Below are positions 25,621 to 34,380 of a stretch of DNA of 64,000 nt, piece after piece. The stretch comes from Chloroflexota bacterium (GTDB lineage: Bacteria > Chloroflexota > Anaerolineae > Aggregatilineales > J027): NCBI GenBank assembly GCA_013112715.1, contig JABFGB010000006.1, positions 62,001-126,000 on the forward strand. The letters are read 5' to 3'. A model generated the notes under the pieces. That model worked only from the letters and a program-made list of their open reading frames with translations, ran no database searches and was not told the origin of the DNA. How positions within the stretch are numbered: position 1 is the stretch's first letter; the number at the start of each line of letters is the position of its first letter. The position numbers and the translations under genes are program-made.

Positions 25621-27504
25621 CTAATCAAGAGGCATCAGCGTCAGCCGATATTTGGCTTCATGCAGGGTAAAGGGTGCTTGGGCGCTTACAATGACTACCG
25701 CCCCACCCTCTGGCACATTAATTTCCATGTCCGATTTGCCCGCCTCAACCGGAATATACTGGGCTTCGTTGGGATCGCTCAACTTCACCACTGCAATTGA
25801 CCAATCTTGCCCAACCGTCTGCTGTGTGCGCAAAAACCCATCAGCCACCCATTCACTATCAAGCGTTTCCACATCATCCATCAGGCCAATTTCAGGGATT
25901 TCAATATCGTCGAGCAAAAATCCCGACCCAGTTAGGGCATTGTTGGTGACATATTCAAAGCGGATTTGGATGACCTGTCCGGCATAACGCGATAGGTCAA
26001 TTTCATCGGATTCCCACCCATCGGAAGCACCCGTGTAATGCAAACCGGGGGCATCGGTGTAGCCATCAGGATATTCCATATGCTGGCCCGACAGCGGATC
26101 CCAACGCTGCCCATCATTGGTAGAGACCAAGACGTGTAGGTAATCAGGTAGCTCGCCTGTCTGCCACCACACGTTGTAACGCAGGGTTGCGCTAGGCACA
26201 TGGGTCAAATCTACAGTACGGGTCAGGCTGCTGGCGGCCCCAATCGCGTTATATGACCACCACATCCAGTCGCCAGATACGGGTGCAACATCCATCAGTG
26301 GGGTTTCAGTTGACCCGCTAAAATTTAGCTGATACTTTCCCGGAAATTCCACCGATAGGTAATCCGCCCCATACTGATTGGCGTTGCTGTTGAACACAAA
26401 CTCACGTTTGACGCTGCCCAAGTCAATCAGCGGCGGCGTTATGGTCAAGTCATAGGTTTGGTAGTAGTAGCGGCCATCGCCCACATAGGGATTATCAATC
26501 AAGCTGGCGATGTACCAATCAATCATCAACTCATTCAAAGTCGTGGTTTGCCCTGTCTGTTGCAGCGTATCATAGACCCCGGCAAGCCCATCATGCGCAT
26601 TTTGCGTAAGCGCCTTGATAAATTCCGATCCGAACCGCTCATAGAGATAGACGGCAAACAGATACCCCGCTCCATAATAAGCCGATTGTTCTTCGTAATC
26701 TAGCGACCACGAATTGAGTGGTATATTGGTATCCGACATGAACTGTTCGACATTAAAATGATTGACCTCGTTATCCACTACCCCGATGAGATGTTCAGCC
26801 AGTTGGGAAAGGCCCTCATCCATCCAGCGGTATTCGTTGCCATCGCGGTTGAACTGAATCAGGTGTTGAAACTCATGGGCCAATGTCGCGTAGTATTGTT
26901 CGCTGTCCAGTGGATTTTCATTCAGCATCATATACACCGCGTCGCGCTGATTGCTGGACGGGCAGATATGTTGGGCGCATTGGTCTTTGGGGCTAAAAAA
27001 ACCCAACAGGCCGGGATAGAACTCATTGACATGCACCAAATGAATCCGGGTGTCACCATCAATGCCGGGGCTGGCGTTTGGGCCAAAAATCTCGCGGTCT
27101 AGCCACCAAACGCGCTTGTCAAAATAGTCCGCCGTCGTCTGCAATTCATCCATGTCTATATCAGTATCCGGCTCAAACCAGAAATAGGCATACTGGCTGC
27201 GATAATAGAGTTCCATGTCATAAATATCATGGGGCGATTCCCCCAGCGCAAAGGTCGTGTGATCGCCAATTTGATAGGGGTCGGTGAAGAATGGGCCATA
27301 TACATCGGCATAGAGTTCCCAACCCCAGCGTGACCGTGCATCTCCTTCGTGGCGGAGTGGCGAGGGCGCAGGCGCGTCGGCCCATGTTAGCCTTTGTTGG
27401 CTGCTGTTAGACTCGGCTTTTGCCATCATTGTTGACGACAAGGCGATAATCAACCCGATGGCTCCCACCCAACGGAGAGATTGACGGGCACGCTGTTGAA
27501 TCAT
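25621..27504 (-). CDS. Secreted zinc metalloprotease, hyicolysin-like, copy 1
   Basis: A 627-residue exported protein with a signal peptide (core WVGAIGLIIALSSTMMAKA). The catalytic part has HEFQH (residues 210-214) followed by WMDEGLSQ, with E230 as a likely third zinc ligand: a gluzincin pattern resembling the M30 (hyicolysin) family. C-terminal modules (about 380-600) are beta-sandwiches with WWSYNAIGAASSLTRTVDL and GFLLDDIEIPEIGL, like the MAM-type domains of immune inhibitor A proteases. It should degrade proteins outside the cell. A paralogue of the same architecture lies directly upstream (27556-29502), so the pair arose by tandem duplication. Confidence 0.75.
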   Translation of the reverse strand: MIQQRARQSLRWVGAIGLIIALSSTMMAKAESNSSQQRLTWADAPAPSPLRHEGDARSRWGWELYADVYGPFFTDPYQIGDHTTFALGESPHDIYDMELYYRSQYAYFWFEPDTDIDMDELQTTADYFDKRVWWLDREIFGPNASPGIDGDTRIHLVHVNEFYPGLLGFFSPKDQCAQHICPSSNQRDAVYMMLNENPLDSEQYYATLAHEFQHLIQFNRDGNEYRWMDEGLSQLAEHLIGVVDNEVNHFNVEQFMSDTNIPLNSWSLDYEEQSAYYGAGYLFAVYLYERFGSEFIKALTQNAHDGLAGVYDTLQQTGQTTTLNELMIDWYIASLIDNPYVGDGRYYYQTYDLTITPPLIDLGSVKREFVFNSNANQYGADYLSVEFPGKYQLNFSGSTETPLMDVAPVSGDWMWWSYNAIGAASSLTRTVDLTHVPSATLRYNVWWQTGELPDYLHVLVSTNDGQRWDPLSGQHMEYPDGYTDAPGLHYTGASDGWESDEIDLSRYAGQVIQIRFEYVTNNALTGSGFLLDDIEIPEIGLMDDVETLDSEWVADGFLRTQQTVGQDWSIAVVKLSDPNEAQYIPVEAGKSDMEINVPEGGAVVIVSAQAPFTLHEAKYRLTLMPLD

Positions 27505-27555
27505 ATTGTTTACTCACTCATCTCGACTGCGGAACCTGTACGCAGTCACGAACAT

Positions 27556-29502
27556 TTACTGGGCTGTAATGGTCAGGTTGAAATTAGCTGGAATGATGGT
27601 GACGGGTGCAAGACCAGAGACAACCAGTGTCCAGTTTTTGACATCGCCACCAAGCGGGAGTGTCCATTCACCGGAGGGGGCATTTTCATCGGTAAGCAGT
27701 AGCTCAACCGTAATCGTGCCATCCGCCATTTCTTGAATCAACTGCAAAGTAAAGGACTGACGCAGCACATTATCAATCTGTGCCCAACCTTCAGTTACCC
27801 AACTGGTATCAATAGGTTGCTCAAAATCATCACTAAAGCCGATTTCGGGGATGCTGACATCATCCAGCAAGAATCCGTCACGCACCACCGCATCATCGGT
27901 GATGTATTCAAAACGTAGCTGGATTTTTTGACCTGCATAGGCCGAGAGGTCAATCGTTTCCTGCACCCAATCGCCCGATGTAGCCGTATAGCCTGCGCCG
28001 TAACCTGTGTTAAACGGATTTTCGGTGGTGGTGCGGTCAGTCGCAATGGGTGTCCATGTTGTGCCGTCGGTGCTGATCATCACATAAGCAAAATCCCATA
28101 GTTCTTCGATGTTGTACCATGCCCAAAAGGTCAGGGTGGCACTGCGGACACTGGTTAAATCTACCTCGCGGGTTAGACGAGCATCGCTGTCATCCACGCG
28201 GTTTGACCACATAGCAAATTGACCACTGTGGGCGCTCGTGGGAATCACAGGTACGGTTTCGTTGCCACTGAATTGAATCGTCACATTTTGCGCGTCTGGC
28301 CCACCTTTGAGGGTATAGTAATTCGTACCCCACTGATTGACCGATTCATGCTCCATTGTCGTTGGGAGGCCGATTTGCTCTACCCCACCAGTAATCTCAA
28401 CAATCTCGGCTAAGTCAGGGTGGGTATAGACATAACGACCGTCTCCTACCTTCGCGTCATTGAGGTAATTGGCGGCTGTCCACTCCGCAAAGACTTGTGA
28501 AGCAGTTATTGGTTCACCCGTCAGTGGGTCGGTAATGGCGAGTGCATCCAACGTATTTTGCACACTTTGCATCCCATTAGCATCGTCAGCCACCATTGTT
28601 TTGATAAATTCGATGCCAAAGCGTTCCAGCAGATAGGCGTTAAACAAAAATGACGCGCCATACACCACGCCTCGGTCATCTTCGGGCCAGTGCGTCAACT
28701 GCGTCGAGGGTTCGTTGAGAAATGAGGGCGTAAAATCGCTTGGCCCATAACCTCCAATGAAAGCTGACAGTTCGCTAAGGCCCTCATTGACCCATGAGGT
28801 TTCATTGGCATCATTGACCCAGTGAATCATGTGTTGAAATTCATGCGCTAGTACGCCGACATAGTAGGGTGAGCCAATATAAGGCAGCATCGTGTCCAAG
28901 TTCACATAGAACATTTCTTTTTCATTCGATGAGGAAACGGCCTCATTGGGGTATTCTTGCTCGCTGTAATAATAGGCTGCGATGTAAGCCCCTAGATTAG
29001 ATACATGGAGAACATGCAGGCGGGGGTCGCCATCAATTCCCGGCGACCATTCGCTCCCAAACACATCTCGCGCTGGCTCATAAACCTGCGTGGCGAATTC
29101 ATCGGCAGCATTCTTCAGGCTATCGTAATCAACTGTGTAGCCATCTTCGACCCACATATAGATGACATCGTTCAGGTAAACCAACGTAGCATCTACTGTG
29201 AATAGGCCCGTCTCATCATTTTGGGCAAAAAACTGCTCAACATCCCCGACCTGATAGGTTTTGGCGGGGGTGGTCGGCGGCGGGGCAATTTCCCCGACTC
29301 CTTTTAGACGTTGGGCAAGATCAAGCCGATCACGCGGCGGAACGACAGCAGCAGCAAGGGCTTGTTCGGTCAAAAATTGTTTATTGTCCTGCGCTCGCAC
29401 AGGTGATTGCAGGGTAACGACGCCAGCGACTATTGCAATGATGAGACCTAAAGCGGGTAGCCGTTGGGTAAATATAGCAATAGGGGTACGGGGAGTTTTC
29501 AA
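27556..29502 (-). CDS. Secreted zinc metalloprotease, hyicolysin-like, copy 2
   Basis: A 648-residue paralogue of the downstream gene. With the TTG start at 29502 (AAAGAGG 5 bases upstream) it begins MKTPRTPIAIFTQRL, followed by a signal peptide ending near SPVRAQD. The GTG at 29532 is an alternative start. HEFQHMIHW (about residues 220-228) and WVNEGLSEL give the zinc site. The C-terminal beta-sandwich has MWSNRVDDSDARLTREVDLTS and GFLLDDVSIPEIGFSDDFE, clearly homologous to copy 1, and it ends in an extra beta-rich segment. The two genes are 51 bases apart on the same strand. Confidence 0.75.
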   Translation of the reverse strand: MKTPRTPIAIFTQRLPALGLIIAIVAGVVTLQSPVRAQDNKQFLTEQALAAAVVPPRDRLDLAQRLKGVGEIAPPPTTPAKTYQVGDVEQFFAQNDETGLFTVDATLVYLNDVIYMWVEDGYTVDYDSLKNAADEFATQVYEPARDVFGSEWSPGIDGDPRLHVLHVSNLGAYIAAYYYSEQEYPNEAVSSSNEKEMFYVNLDTMLPYIGSPYYVGVLAHEFQHMIHWVNDANETSWVNEGLSELSAFIGGYGPSDFTPSFLNEPSTQLTHWPEDDRGVVYGASFLFNAYLLERFGIEFIKTMVADDANGMQSVQNTLDALAITDPLTGEPITASQVFAEWTAANYLNDAKVGDGRYVYTHPDLAEIVEITGGVEQIGLPTTMEHESVNQWGTNYYTLKGGPDAQNVTIQFSGNETVPVIPTSAHSGQFAMWSNRVDDSDARLTREVDLTSVRSATLTFWAWYNIEELWDFAYVMISTDGTTWTPIATDRTTTENPFNTGYGAGYTATSGDWVQETIDLSAYAGQKIQLRFEYITDDAVVRDGFLLDDVSIPEIGFSDDFEQPIDTSWVTEGWAQIDNVLRQSFTLQLIQEMADGTITVELLLTDENAPSGEWTLPLGGDVKNWTLVVSGLAPVTIIPANFNLTITAQ

Positions 29503-29778
29503 GTGAACCTCTTTCTGGCGATTAAAAAACACTATAGCATAATTTCCACTGTCTTCATCAACTCCTCATCAATTTTTCGGAGTTTCTCATGCAAGATGTC
29601 CAACTGCTCTAACATAAAGCCGGGAGTGCCACGCTTGGGTATAATTTCTTAGGATAGAGAACCTTCTGTTTTTAATGGACGACCAACAGGTAATCAATGT
29701 TCCAAAATAGTACACCGACGGAGCGAGACAGGCTCAATAAAATACTATCCGAACTTATTGCTAACAAAGGAATTTCGA

Positions 29779-30567
29779 TTGATTAAATCCATTTTGAAAA
29801 AGGCTCGACTACCTGAACCCTATCTTCCGCCTTGGGGGATGCGATTGGCGTTTGGGACGGTCATTATGTTTGTGGTGGCTTTGTTTTTAGGCCTATTGAT
29901 TACGACCACCATCCGCGAAGATGATCCCACCGATGCCCAAGCACCTTCAATTATCTTGGGAGCGGCAATCGGTAGCGTGATGGCCCTGACACTGGCCTAT
30001 CAATATAGCAGTGGAGTGGTACTCAAAAAACAGGAATCCGCCAAAAATTTCAAGCAGACTGTTGCCCAATCACTCGGTTTGATTCCCAGCCGAAGCCGCC
30101 CTCTTTGGATTACTTCTCTGGCTGCATTGGCAGTGGCGATTGCGCTGGATACGGCCACACTTATTTTAGGCAAATCCGATACCAGTTTGCCGCTTGGTCT
30201 TGACCGGATGGACGGTGCAGATTCCTTGACATGGATCATGGCGGGAGTGCTGTTTGTCGGTCTGCGCCCTGCCGCTGAGGAAGTTATTTTTCGTGGGATA
30301 CTCTATCCGGTCATGGTCAAACGCACCCAAGATAATGTGCAGGCAGTGGGCTGGTCGGCGGTGATATTCGCCTTGTTCTATTTTGTCCAAGTGTTCAATT
30401 GGGAAATTAGCTGGGAAGTCAGTTATTGGAGTCTGGTCTATCCCTTGATTCTTGGACTGACGGCAGGCATTGTTCGCGCTCATACCAAGTCTACGACTGC
30501 GGCGATCCTTGCAAATGCCATGTTTGGTCTATTTTTGATCATGAAAGCCTTACTTACGTTTGCCTAA
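29779..30567 (+). CDS. CPBP-family-like membrane protein, probably lacking catalytic histidines
   Basis: About 262 residues with six to eight hydrophobic helices. The segment EEVIFRGILYPVM (about residues 167-179) is motif 1 (EExxxR) of CPBP/Abi intramembrane proteases. The later motifs appear degenerate: IFALFYF has Tyr where the conserved His of motif 2 is expected, and ILANAMFGLF has Asn and Gly where HxxxN is expected. A non-proteolytic role is therefore possible. TTG 29779 has AAAGGA at 7 bases; TTG 29758 is an alternative start without a good site. The gene ends 16 bases before the enoyl-CoA hydratase start. Confidence 0.65.
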   Translation: MIKSILKKARLPEPYLPPWGMRLAFGTVIMFVVALFLGLLITTTIREDDPTDAQAPSIILGAAIGSVMALTLAYQYSSGVVLKKQESAKNFKQTVAQSLGLIPSRSRPLWITSLAALAVAIALDTATLILGKSDTSLPLGLDRMDGADSLTWIMAGVLFVGLRPAAEEVIFRGILYPVMVKRTQDNVQAVGWSAVIFALFYFVQVFNWEISWEVSYWSLVYPLILGLTAGIVRAHTKSTTAAILANAMFGLFLIMKALLTFA

Positions 30568-30583
30568 AATGGAGAAAACCCCC

Positions 30584-31360
30584 ATGCCCTATGAAAATAT
30601 TTTAGTCGAAAAAGTCGAAGGTGGTGTTGGCCTGATTCGGCTCAATCGCCCCAAAGCCATGAACGCCCTCGACAGCGTTTTGATGTCCGAGTTGGTGCAG
30701 GCGCTCAATGAATTTGAGGCTGACCGCGAAATTGGGTGCATCGTCATCACAGGTAGCGAAAAGGTCTTTGCAGCTGGCGCGGACATTAAAGAAATGGAAA
30801 ACGCCACAACGGTTGAGATGCTTACCCGTGACAGCATCAGCCTGTGGGATAAGGTTGCGAAAATCAATAAACCGGTAATTGCTGCGGTGTCGGGCGTGGC
30901 ACTCGGTGGGGGCTGCGAATTGGCGATGGCCTGTGACATGATTGTGGCCTCCACCTCCGCCAAGTTTGGACAACCCGAAATCAACTTGGGGGTCATTCCC
31001 GGCGCTGGTGGCACCCAACGCTTAACGCGGGCTGTCGGTAAAGCGCTTGCAATGGAGATGGTGCTGAATAATCGCTGGCTCGAAGCACAGGAAGCCTATC
31101 AATTCGGCTTGGTCAATCGGGTGGTCGCGCCGGAAACCTATTTGGACGAGGCGCTGAAGTTGGCGCGGGATATTGCGGCGCGTGCCCCGGTTGCGGTCCG
31201 TTTGGCCCGTGAAAGTGTCAACGCGGCTTTTGAACTGCCCTTGAGCGAAGGGATTCGGCTGGAACGGCGCAATTTCTATTTCCTGTTTAGCACCGAAGAC
31301 CAAAAAGAGGGTATGAACGCTTTTGTCAACAAACGCCCTGCCAAGTGGCAAGGGAAATAG
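30584..31360 (+). CDS. Enoyl-CoA hydratase (crotonase family)
   Basis: A 258-residue crotonase. ATG 30584 has GGAGA at 8 bases. The oxyanion-hole segments are AAGADIKEME and SGVALGGGCELA, and both catalytic glutamates of true hydratases are present, in GGGCELAMACD and FGQPEINLGVIPGAGGTQRL. It should add water to trans-2-enoyl-CoA in beta-oxidation or a related degradation route. A thioesterase gene starts 5 bases downstream, so the two form an acyl-CoA handling unit. The precise chain length cannot be told. Confidence 0.9.
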   Translation: MPYENILVEKVEGGVGLIRLNRPKAMNALDSVLMSELVQALNEFEADREIGCIVITGSEKVFAAGADIKEMENATTVEMLTRDSISLWDKVAKINKPVIAAVSGVALGGGCELAMACDMIVASTSAKFGQPEINLGVIPGAGGTQRLTRAVGKALAMEMVLNNRWLEAQEAYQFGLVNRVVAPETYLDEALKLARDIAARAPVAVRLARESVNAAFELPLSEGIRLERRNFYFLFSTEDQKEGMNAFVNKRPAKWQGK

Positions 31361-31364
31361 ACTA

Positions 31365-31811
31365 ATGGATGATCTATTTAATCCGGACCACTTTCGTCAC
31401 TCGATTTTGATGACCGTCCGTTTTGCGGATTTGGATGCGTTGGCCCATGTCAATCATGCCGCTTATCTAACCTATATGGAACAGGCCCGCATGTCGTATG
31501 CGAAGGACGTGTGGGGATGGGACGGCGACATGAAGAATTTGAGTATCATCGTAGCCCGTGTTGCGGTTGACTATAAAGCGCCGCTGTTCCTCAGTGAGCA
31601 GGTACGGGTGTGGACACGCTGTTCACGTTTGGGTACCAAAAGTTTTGATCTGGCCTATCTGGTGCAGCGCGAGGGCAAAACCGGCCCGGACAGCATTGTG
31701 GCAACCGGGATAACAGGCATGGTGGCGTATGATTATGCCACCAACAAAACCATCGCTTTTCCAACAGACTGGCGCAAACGAACTTTAGCCTATGAACCTG
31801 CGTTATCTTGA
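31365..31811 (+). CDS. Acyl-CoA thioesterase, hotdog fold (4HBT family)
   Basis: A 148-residue hotdog protein. TVRFADLDALAHVNHAAYLTYMEQAR is the 4-hydroxybenzoyl-CoA thioesterase/YbgC signature, with the catalytic Asp in the DLDALAHVNH stretch. Proteins of this class hydrolyse acyl-CoA to free acid and CoA. ATG 31365 is chosen because the longer frame (from 31323) overlaps the hydratase coding end. Co-transcription with the enoyl-CoA hydratase is very likely. Confidence 0.85.
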   Translation: MDDLFNPDHFRHSILMTVRFADLDALAHVNHAAYLTYMEQARMSYAKDVWGWDGDMKNLSIIVARVAVDYKAPLFLSEQVRVWTRCSRLGTKSFDLAYLVQREGKTGPDSIVATGITGMVAYDYATNKTIAFPTDWRKRTLAYEPALS

Positions 31812-31884
31812 CGGGTAAATAAGGGGCAAGTAGACTGACTACATCAATTAAAGGTGCTTGTTCAAAAGGGGGCGTCGTTTTTTG

Positions 31885-32589
31885 ATGACCGATGAAGACC
31901 GAACTATGCGTGAACTGCGCTCGGAGGCCGTTGAGGATTTTGTAAAAGCGGTCTATATGCTGCAACAAGAGCAGGAATTGGTGCCGACCACGCTTTTGGC
32001 GCAGACTCTGGACATCACGCCCCCGTCTGTCACCGACATGGCAAAAAAACTGTCGGATACCGAACGACTGCACGAGCCTTTGTTGGTGGTCAAGCCCTAT
32101 CGTGGGGTGCGCCTGACGCCGTTGGGCGAACAAGTCGCGTTGGAGGTTTTGCGGCATCATCGGCTATTGGAACTATATCTAGTTGAAGCATTAGGGTATA
32201 GCTGGGACGAGGTGCATGAAGAAGCCGACCGCTTGGAACATCACATCTCCGAGCGATTTGAGGCACGTATTGCTGAAGTGCTCGGCAACCCGGTCATTGA
32301 CCCGCACGGCGACCCTATCCCCACCCTCGAAGGCAAATTACCCGGTCAGGAACATTTAGAGCCGCTTGCCAATTGGCCGCAAGATAAACCCGGCGTCGTA
32401 GTGCGTTTTCTTGACCAAGCCCCTGAAAAATTGCAGTATTTGGAAGAAAAAGGCCTAAAACCCGGCGCGATTATTCAGATTACCAAACGTGAGCCGTTTG
32501 ATGGCCTCACCCATGTGTTGATTGATTCCACTCTGCACGTCTTGAGCCAAAGCACCACCCAATCTATCTTGATCGCCGAAGCGCGATAA
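31885..32589 (+). CDS. DtxR/MntR-family metal-dependent transcription regulator
   Basis: About 234 residues. An N-terminal winged helix (VEDFVKAVYMLQQEQELVPTTLLAQTLDITPPSVTDMAKKL), a dimerisation and metal-binding part (HHRLLELYLVEALGYSWDEVHEEADRLEHHIS, with the His and Glu ligands expected), and a C-terminal SH3-like FeoA domain (about 155-234) give the full long DtxR architecture. Such proteins repress iron or manganese uptake genes when metal is bound. ATG 31885 is taken; TTG 31858 is possible. No iron transporter is adjacent, so its regulon lies elsewhere. Confidence 0.88.
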   Translation: MTDEDRTMRELRSEAVEDFVKAVYMLQQEQELVPTTLLAQTLDITPPSVTDMAKKLSDTERLHEPLLVVKPYRGVRLTPLGEQVALEVLRHHRLLELYLVEALGYSWDEVHEEADRLEHHISERFEARIAEVLGNPVIDPHGDPIPTLEGKLPGQEHLEPLANWPQDKPGVVVRFLDQAPEKLQYLEEKGLKPGAIIQITKREPFDGLTHVLIDSTLHVLSQSTTQSILIAEAR

Positions 32590-32612
32590 CTCCATTTGTT
32601 AAGCAATCTGAA

Positions 32613-32640
32613 TTGTTGATTTTTTTGCCATGAGTACAAT
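32613..32640 (+). promoter_or_regulatory. Candidate promoter of the 32686 membrane protein gene
   Basis: TTGTTG (32613-32618), 16 bases, TACAAT (32635-32640). The -35 box is weak, but the spacing is right; the start would fall near 32647. Confidence 0.4.
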
Positions 32641-32685
32641 CATGGACATGAAATTATTGTGTAGTGCAAAAGAAGGGGTGGTTTT

Positions 32686-33348
32686 ATGGGTGGTGTTACG
32701 ATTCAAGATGTTTTGCTCCCACAGGAAGGGCAAGTTATTTGGGATGGGCTGGTTTACGGCTTGCTGTTTTTTTCGCTCATCGCGCTTTTCATGTTGTCAC
32801 AGGGGTCTATGCGGGATACGCTGATGATTTCGGCGGTGGTGATGTTTTGTATTTTGGATAAGACCTATGCGTGGGGCTATATTGTCAAGCCAGATGGGGT
32901 TTATCCGGGGATGCCAACGGACTGCACCGTCTATCCCAAAATCTGTGAACGCGACGTGCGGGTTGAAGCCCATTTGGTGCATCTTGGCACCTATCTAATG
33001 CGGGTGTTGATGTTCTCTTTCCCATTGGTGATCGCAGGCCAGACCCGTGTCGGGAAAGCGCGTGTGTTGGCGGCGCTCTTGGCCGTCTATGCCGGGGTCT
33101 ATTCAGCATCTCGCTGGTATTTTCAACAGCGCAACGCCAGTGGGGCTGTATTCATGATTGATTGGCTGGAGCCTCAGAGTATTTTCCGAAGCTCCATGTT
33201 GGTCGTCGGTTTAGGCGCTTTAGCCCATCGCTGGTACCGCAATCGCTTCCGAAGCATAGACTGGGAGACAGAAATGCTTGTAGGCGGGGTGCTGGCCTCG
33301 GACGACACTGAAATAGAGGTCACGCAGGGCATGGACGTGCGGCCCTAG
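32686..33348 (+). CDS. Multi-pass membrane protein of unknown function
   Basis: A 220-residue protein with about five hydrophobic helices: LVYGLLFFSLIALFML, DTLMISAVVMFCIL, LMRVLMFSFPLVIA, VLAALLAVYAGVYSA and SSMLVVGLGALAHRW. The loop GVYPGMPTDCTVYPKICERDVR carries two cysteines that could form a disulfide outside the membrane. No family was recognised. The last 43 codons (33220-33348) overlap the convergent ilvE gene on the other strand, so the C-terminal WETEMLVGGVLASDDTEIEV is antisense to conserved aminotransferase sequence. The 3' part may therefore be a read-through extension. Confidence 0.6.
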   Translation: MGGVTIQDVLLPQEGQVIWDGLVYGLLFFSLIALFMLSQGSMRDTLMISAVVMFCILDKTYAWGYIVKPDGVYPGMPTDCTVYPKICERDVRVEAHLVHLGTYLMRVLMFSFPLVIAGQTRVGKARVLAALLAVYAGVYSASRWYFQQRNASGAVFMIDWLEPQSIFRSSMLVVGLGALAHRWYRNRFRSIDWETEMLVGGVLASDDTEIEVTQGMDVRP

Positions 33349-34170
33349 CTTGCCATTGCCCACAGGCCGCTGATCTACTTCGGTGATGGCGGCCAATTGA
33401 ACCCCAGTGCCACAGAAGAACGCCTCTTCCGCCACGTAAAATTCAGTGCGGTCAATGGGGCGTTCAATCACTTCTAGCCCTAATTCCTCGCGCACCACCT
33501 GCATAATGGTCATGCGGGTGATGCCTTCCAAAATGTCGGCATTGACGGGCGGAGTGATAACCTTGTTGTTCCGAATAATAAACACATTTTCCGCGCTGCC
33601 CTCGGCGATATGGCCGGATTCATCCAACACAATCGCTTCATCATAACCATTCATCAGGGCTTCGGATTTGATAAAGGCCGAATTGATATATGCCCCAGTG
33701 AATTTGCCGCGTGCCGGAATGGAAACATCGCTGATGCGTCGCCAACTGCTGACTGCGACCTTTGTGCCTTCTTCATCACCCAGATAGCTGCCAAAGGGGA
33801 TGCTAAACATCGTGAAGTCGCCTTTGAGGTCATTCAGACGTACCCCGATGACATTATCGGATTTATAGACCAGTGGACGGATGTAGCAATCTTGACGGAA
33901 GCCTTCCGCTTGCAGCAGATTGAGCAGAATATTCACCATGTCATCAATGGTATAGGGCAGATCAATGAGGAGCATTTTGGCGGAGGCGAGGATACGTTTG
34001 AAATGATCTCTTGGGCGAAACACATACAACTCTTCATCGGCTTCGTTCCAATATCCTCGCAGGCCACCAAAAGCCCCAGTGCCATAATTGAGGGCGTGGG
34101 TCATGACACTGACTTTGGCTTCTTCAATCGGAACAATCCGCCCCTCAAAAAATGCGTAACGGTTCTTCAC
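33220..34170 (-). CDS. ilvE: Branched-chain amino acid aminotransferase
   Basis: A 316-residue fold-type IV PLP enzyme that transaminates leucine, isoleucine and valine with 2-oxoglutarate. GTG 34170 gives the family start MKNRYAFFEGRIVPIEEAKV and has AAGGAGA at 6 bases; ATG 34176 would touch the ribosome site. The PLP lysine is in ARGKFTGAYINS, followed by YDEAIVLDESGHIAEGSAENVF and the PLP-binding LEGITRMTIMQV. The usual end is near FCLPV; about a dozen extra residues follow. It shares the strand with the upstream aspartate kinase but has its own promoter. Confidence 0.93.
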   Translation of the reverse strand: MKNRYAFFEGRIVPIEEAKVSVMTHALNYGTGAFGGLRGYWNEADEELYVFRPRDHFKRILASAKMLLIDLPYTIDDMVNILLNLLQAEGFRQDCYIRPLVYKSDNVIGVRLNDLKGDFTMFSIPFGSYLGDEEGTKVAVSSWRRISDVSIPARGKFTGAYINSAFIKSEALMNGYDEAIVLDESGHIAEGSAENVFIIRNNKVITPPVNADILEGITRMTIMQVVREELGLEVIERPIDRTEFYVAEEAFFCGTGVQLAAITEVDQRPVGNGKLGPHVHALRDLYFSVVRGQHPAYKHFCLPVYASEAIAVPAMG

Positions 34171-34265
34171 GATCATTCTCCTTTTTCACTGCACGATATG
34201 AGAAATCTTAATGCGAATCGGCATTACCCGAAATATTTTTTAAGCAAAAATATAATTCACTTAAA

Positions 34266-34294
34266 AGTATAAGATTCCGGGTCAAATTTTGCAA
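34266..34294 (-). promoter_or_regulatory. Promoter of ilvE
   Basis: On the minus strand TTGCAA (34294-34289), 17 bases, then TATACT (34271-34266). Transcription would start near 34259, leaving about 90 bases of leader, with no leader peptide or terminator seen in it. Confidence 0.65.
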
Positions 34295-34327
34295 CGTGTT
34301 GAAAGTCACGGATTTTTTACCAGAGGA

Positions 34328-34362
34328 TATAAAAGGGGTGATTGTATTTCACAACCACCCCT
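34328..34362 (-). terminator. Terminator of the aspartate kinase gene
   Basis: On the minus strand arms at 34362-34351 and 34345-34334 form a 12-bp stem with one G-U pair and a 5-base loop, followed by TTTTAT. It starts 19 bases after the aspartate kinase stop and separates it from the ilvE promoter. Confidence 0.85.
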
Positions 34363-34380
34363 CTACTAGAACGGATTTAT

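Noticed and set aside
29674-29709. Ten-codon frame MDDQQVINVPK as a leader peptide of the CPBP-like gene
   Set aside because: It has no amino-acid codon run, no ribosome-binding site and no terminator downstream; chance is sufficient.
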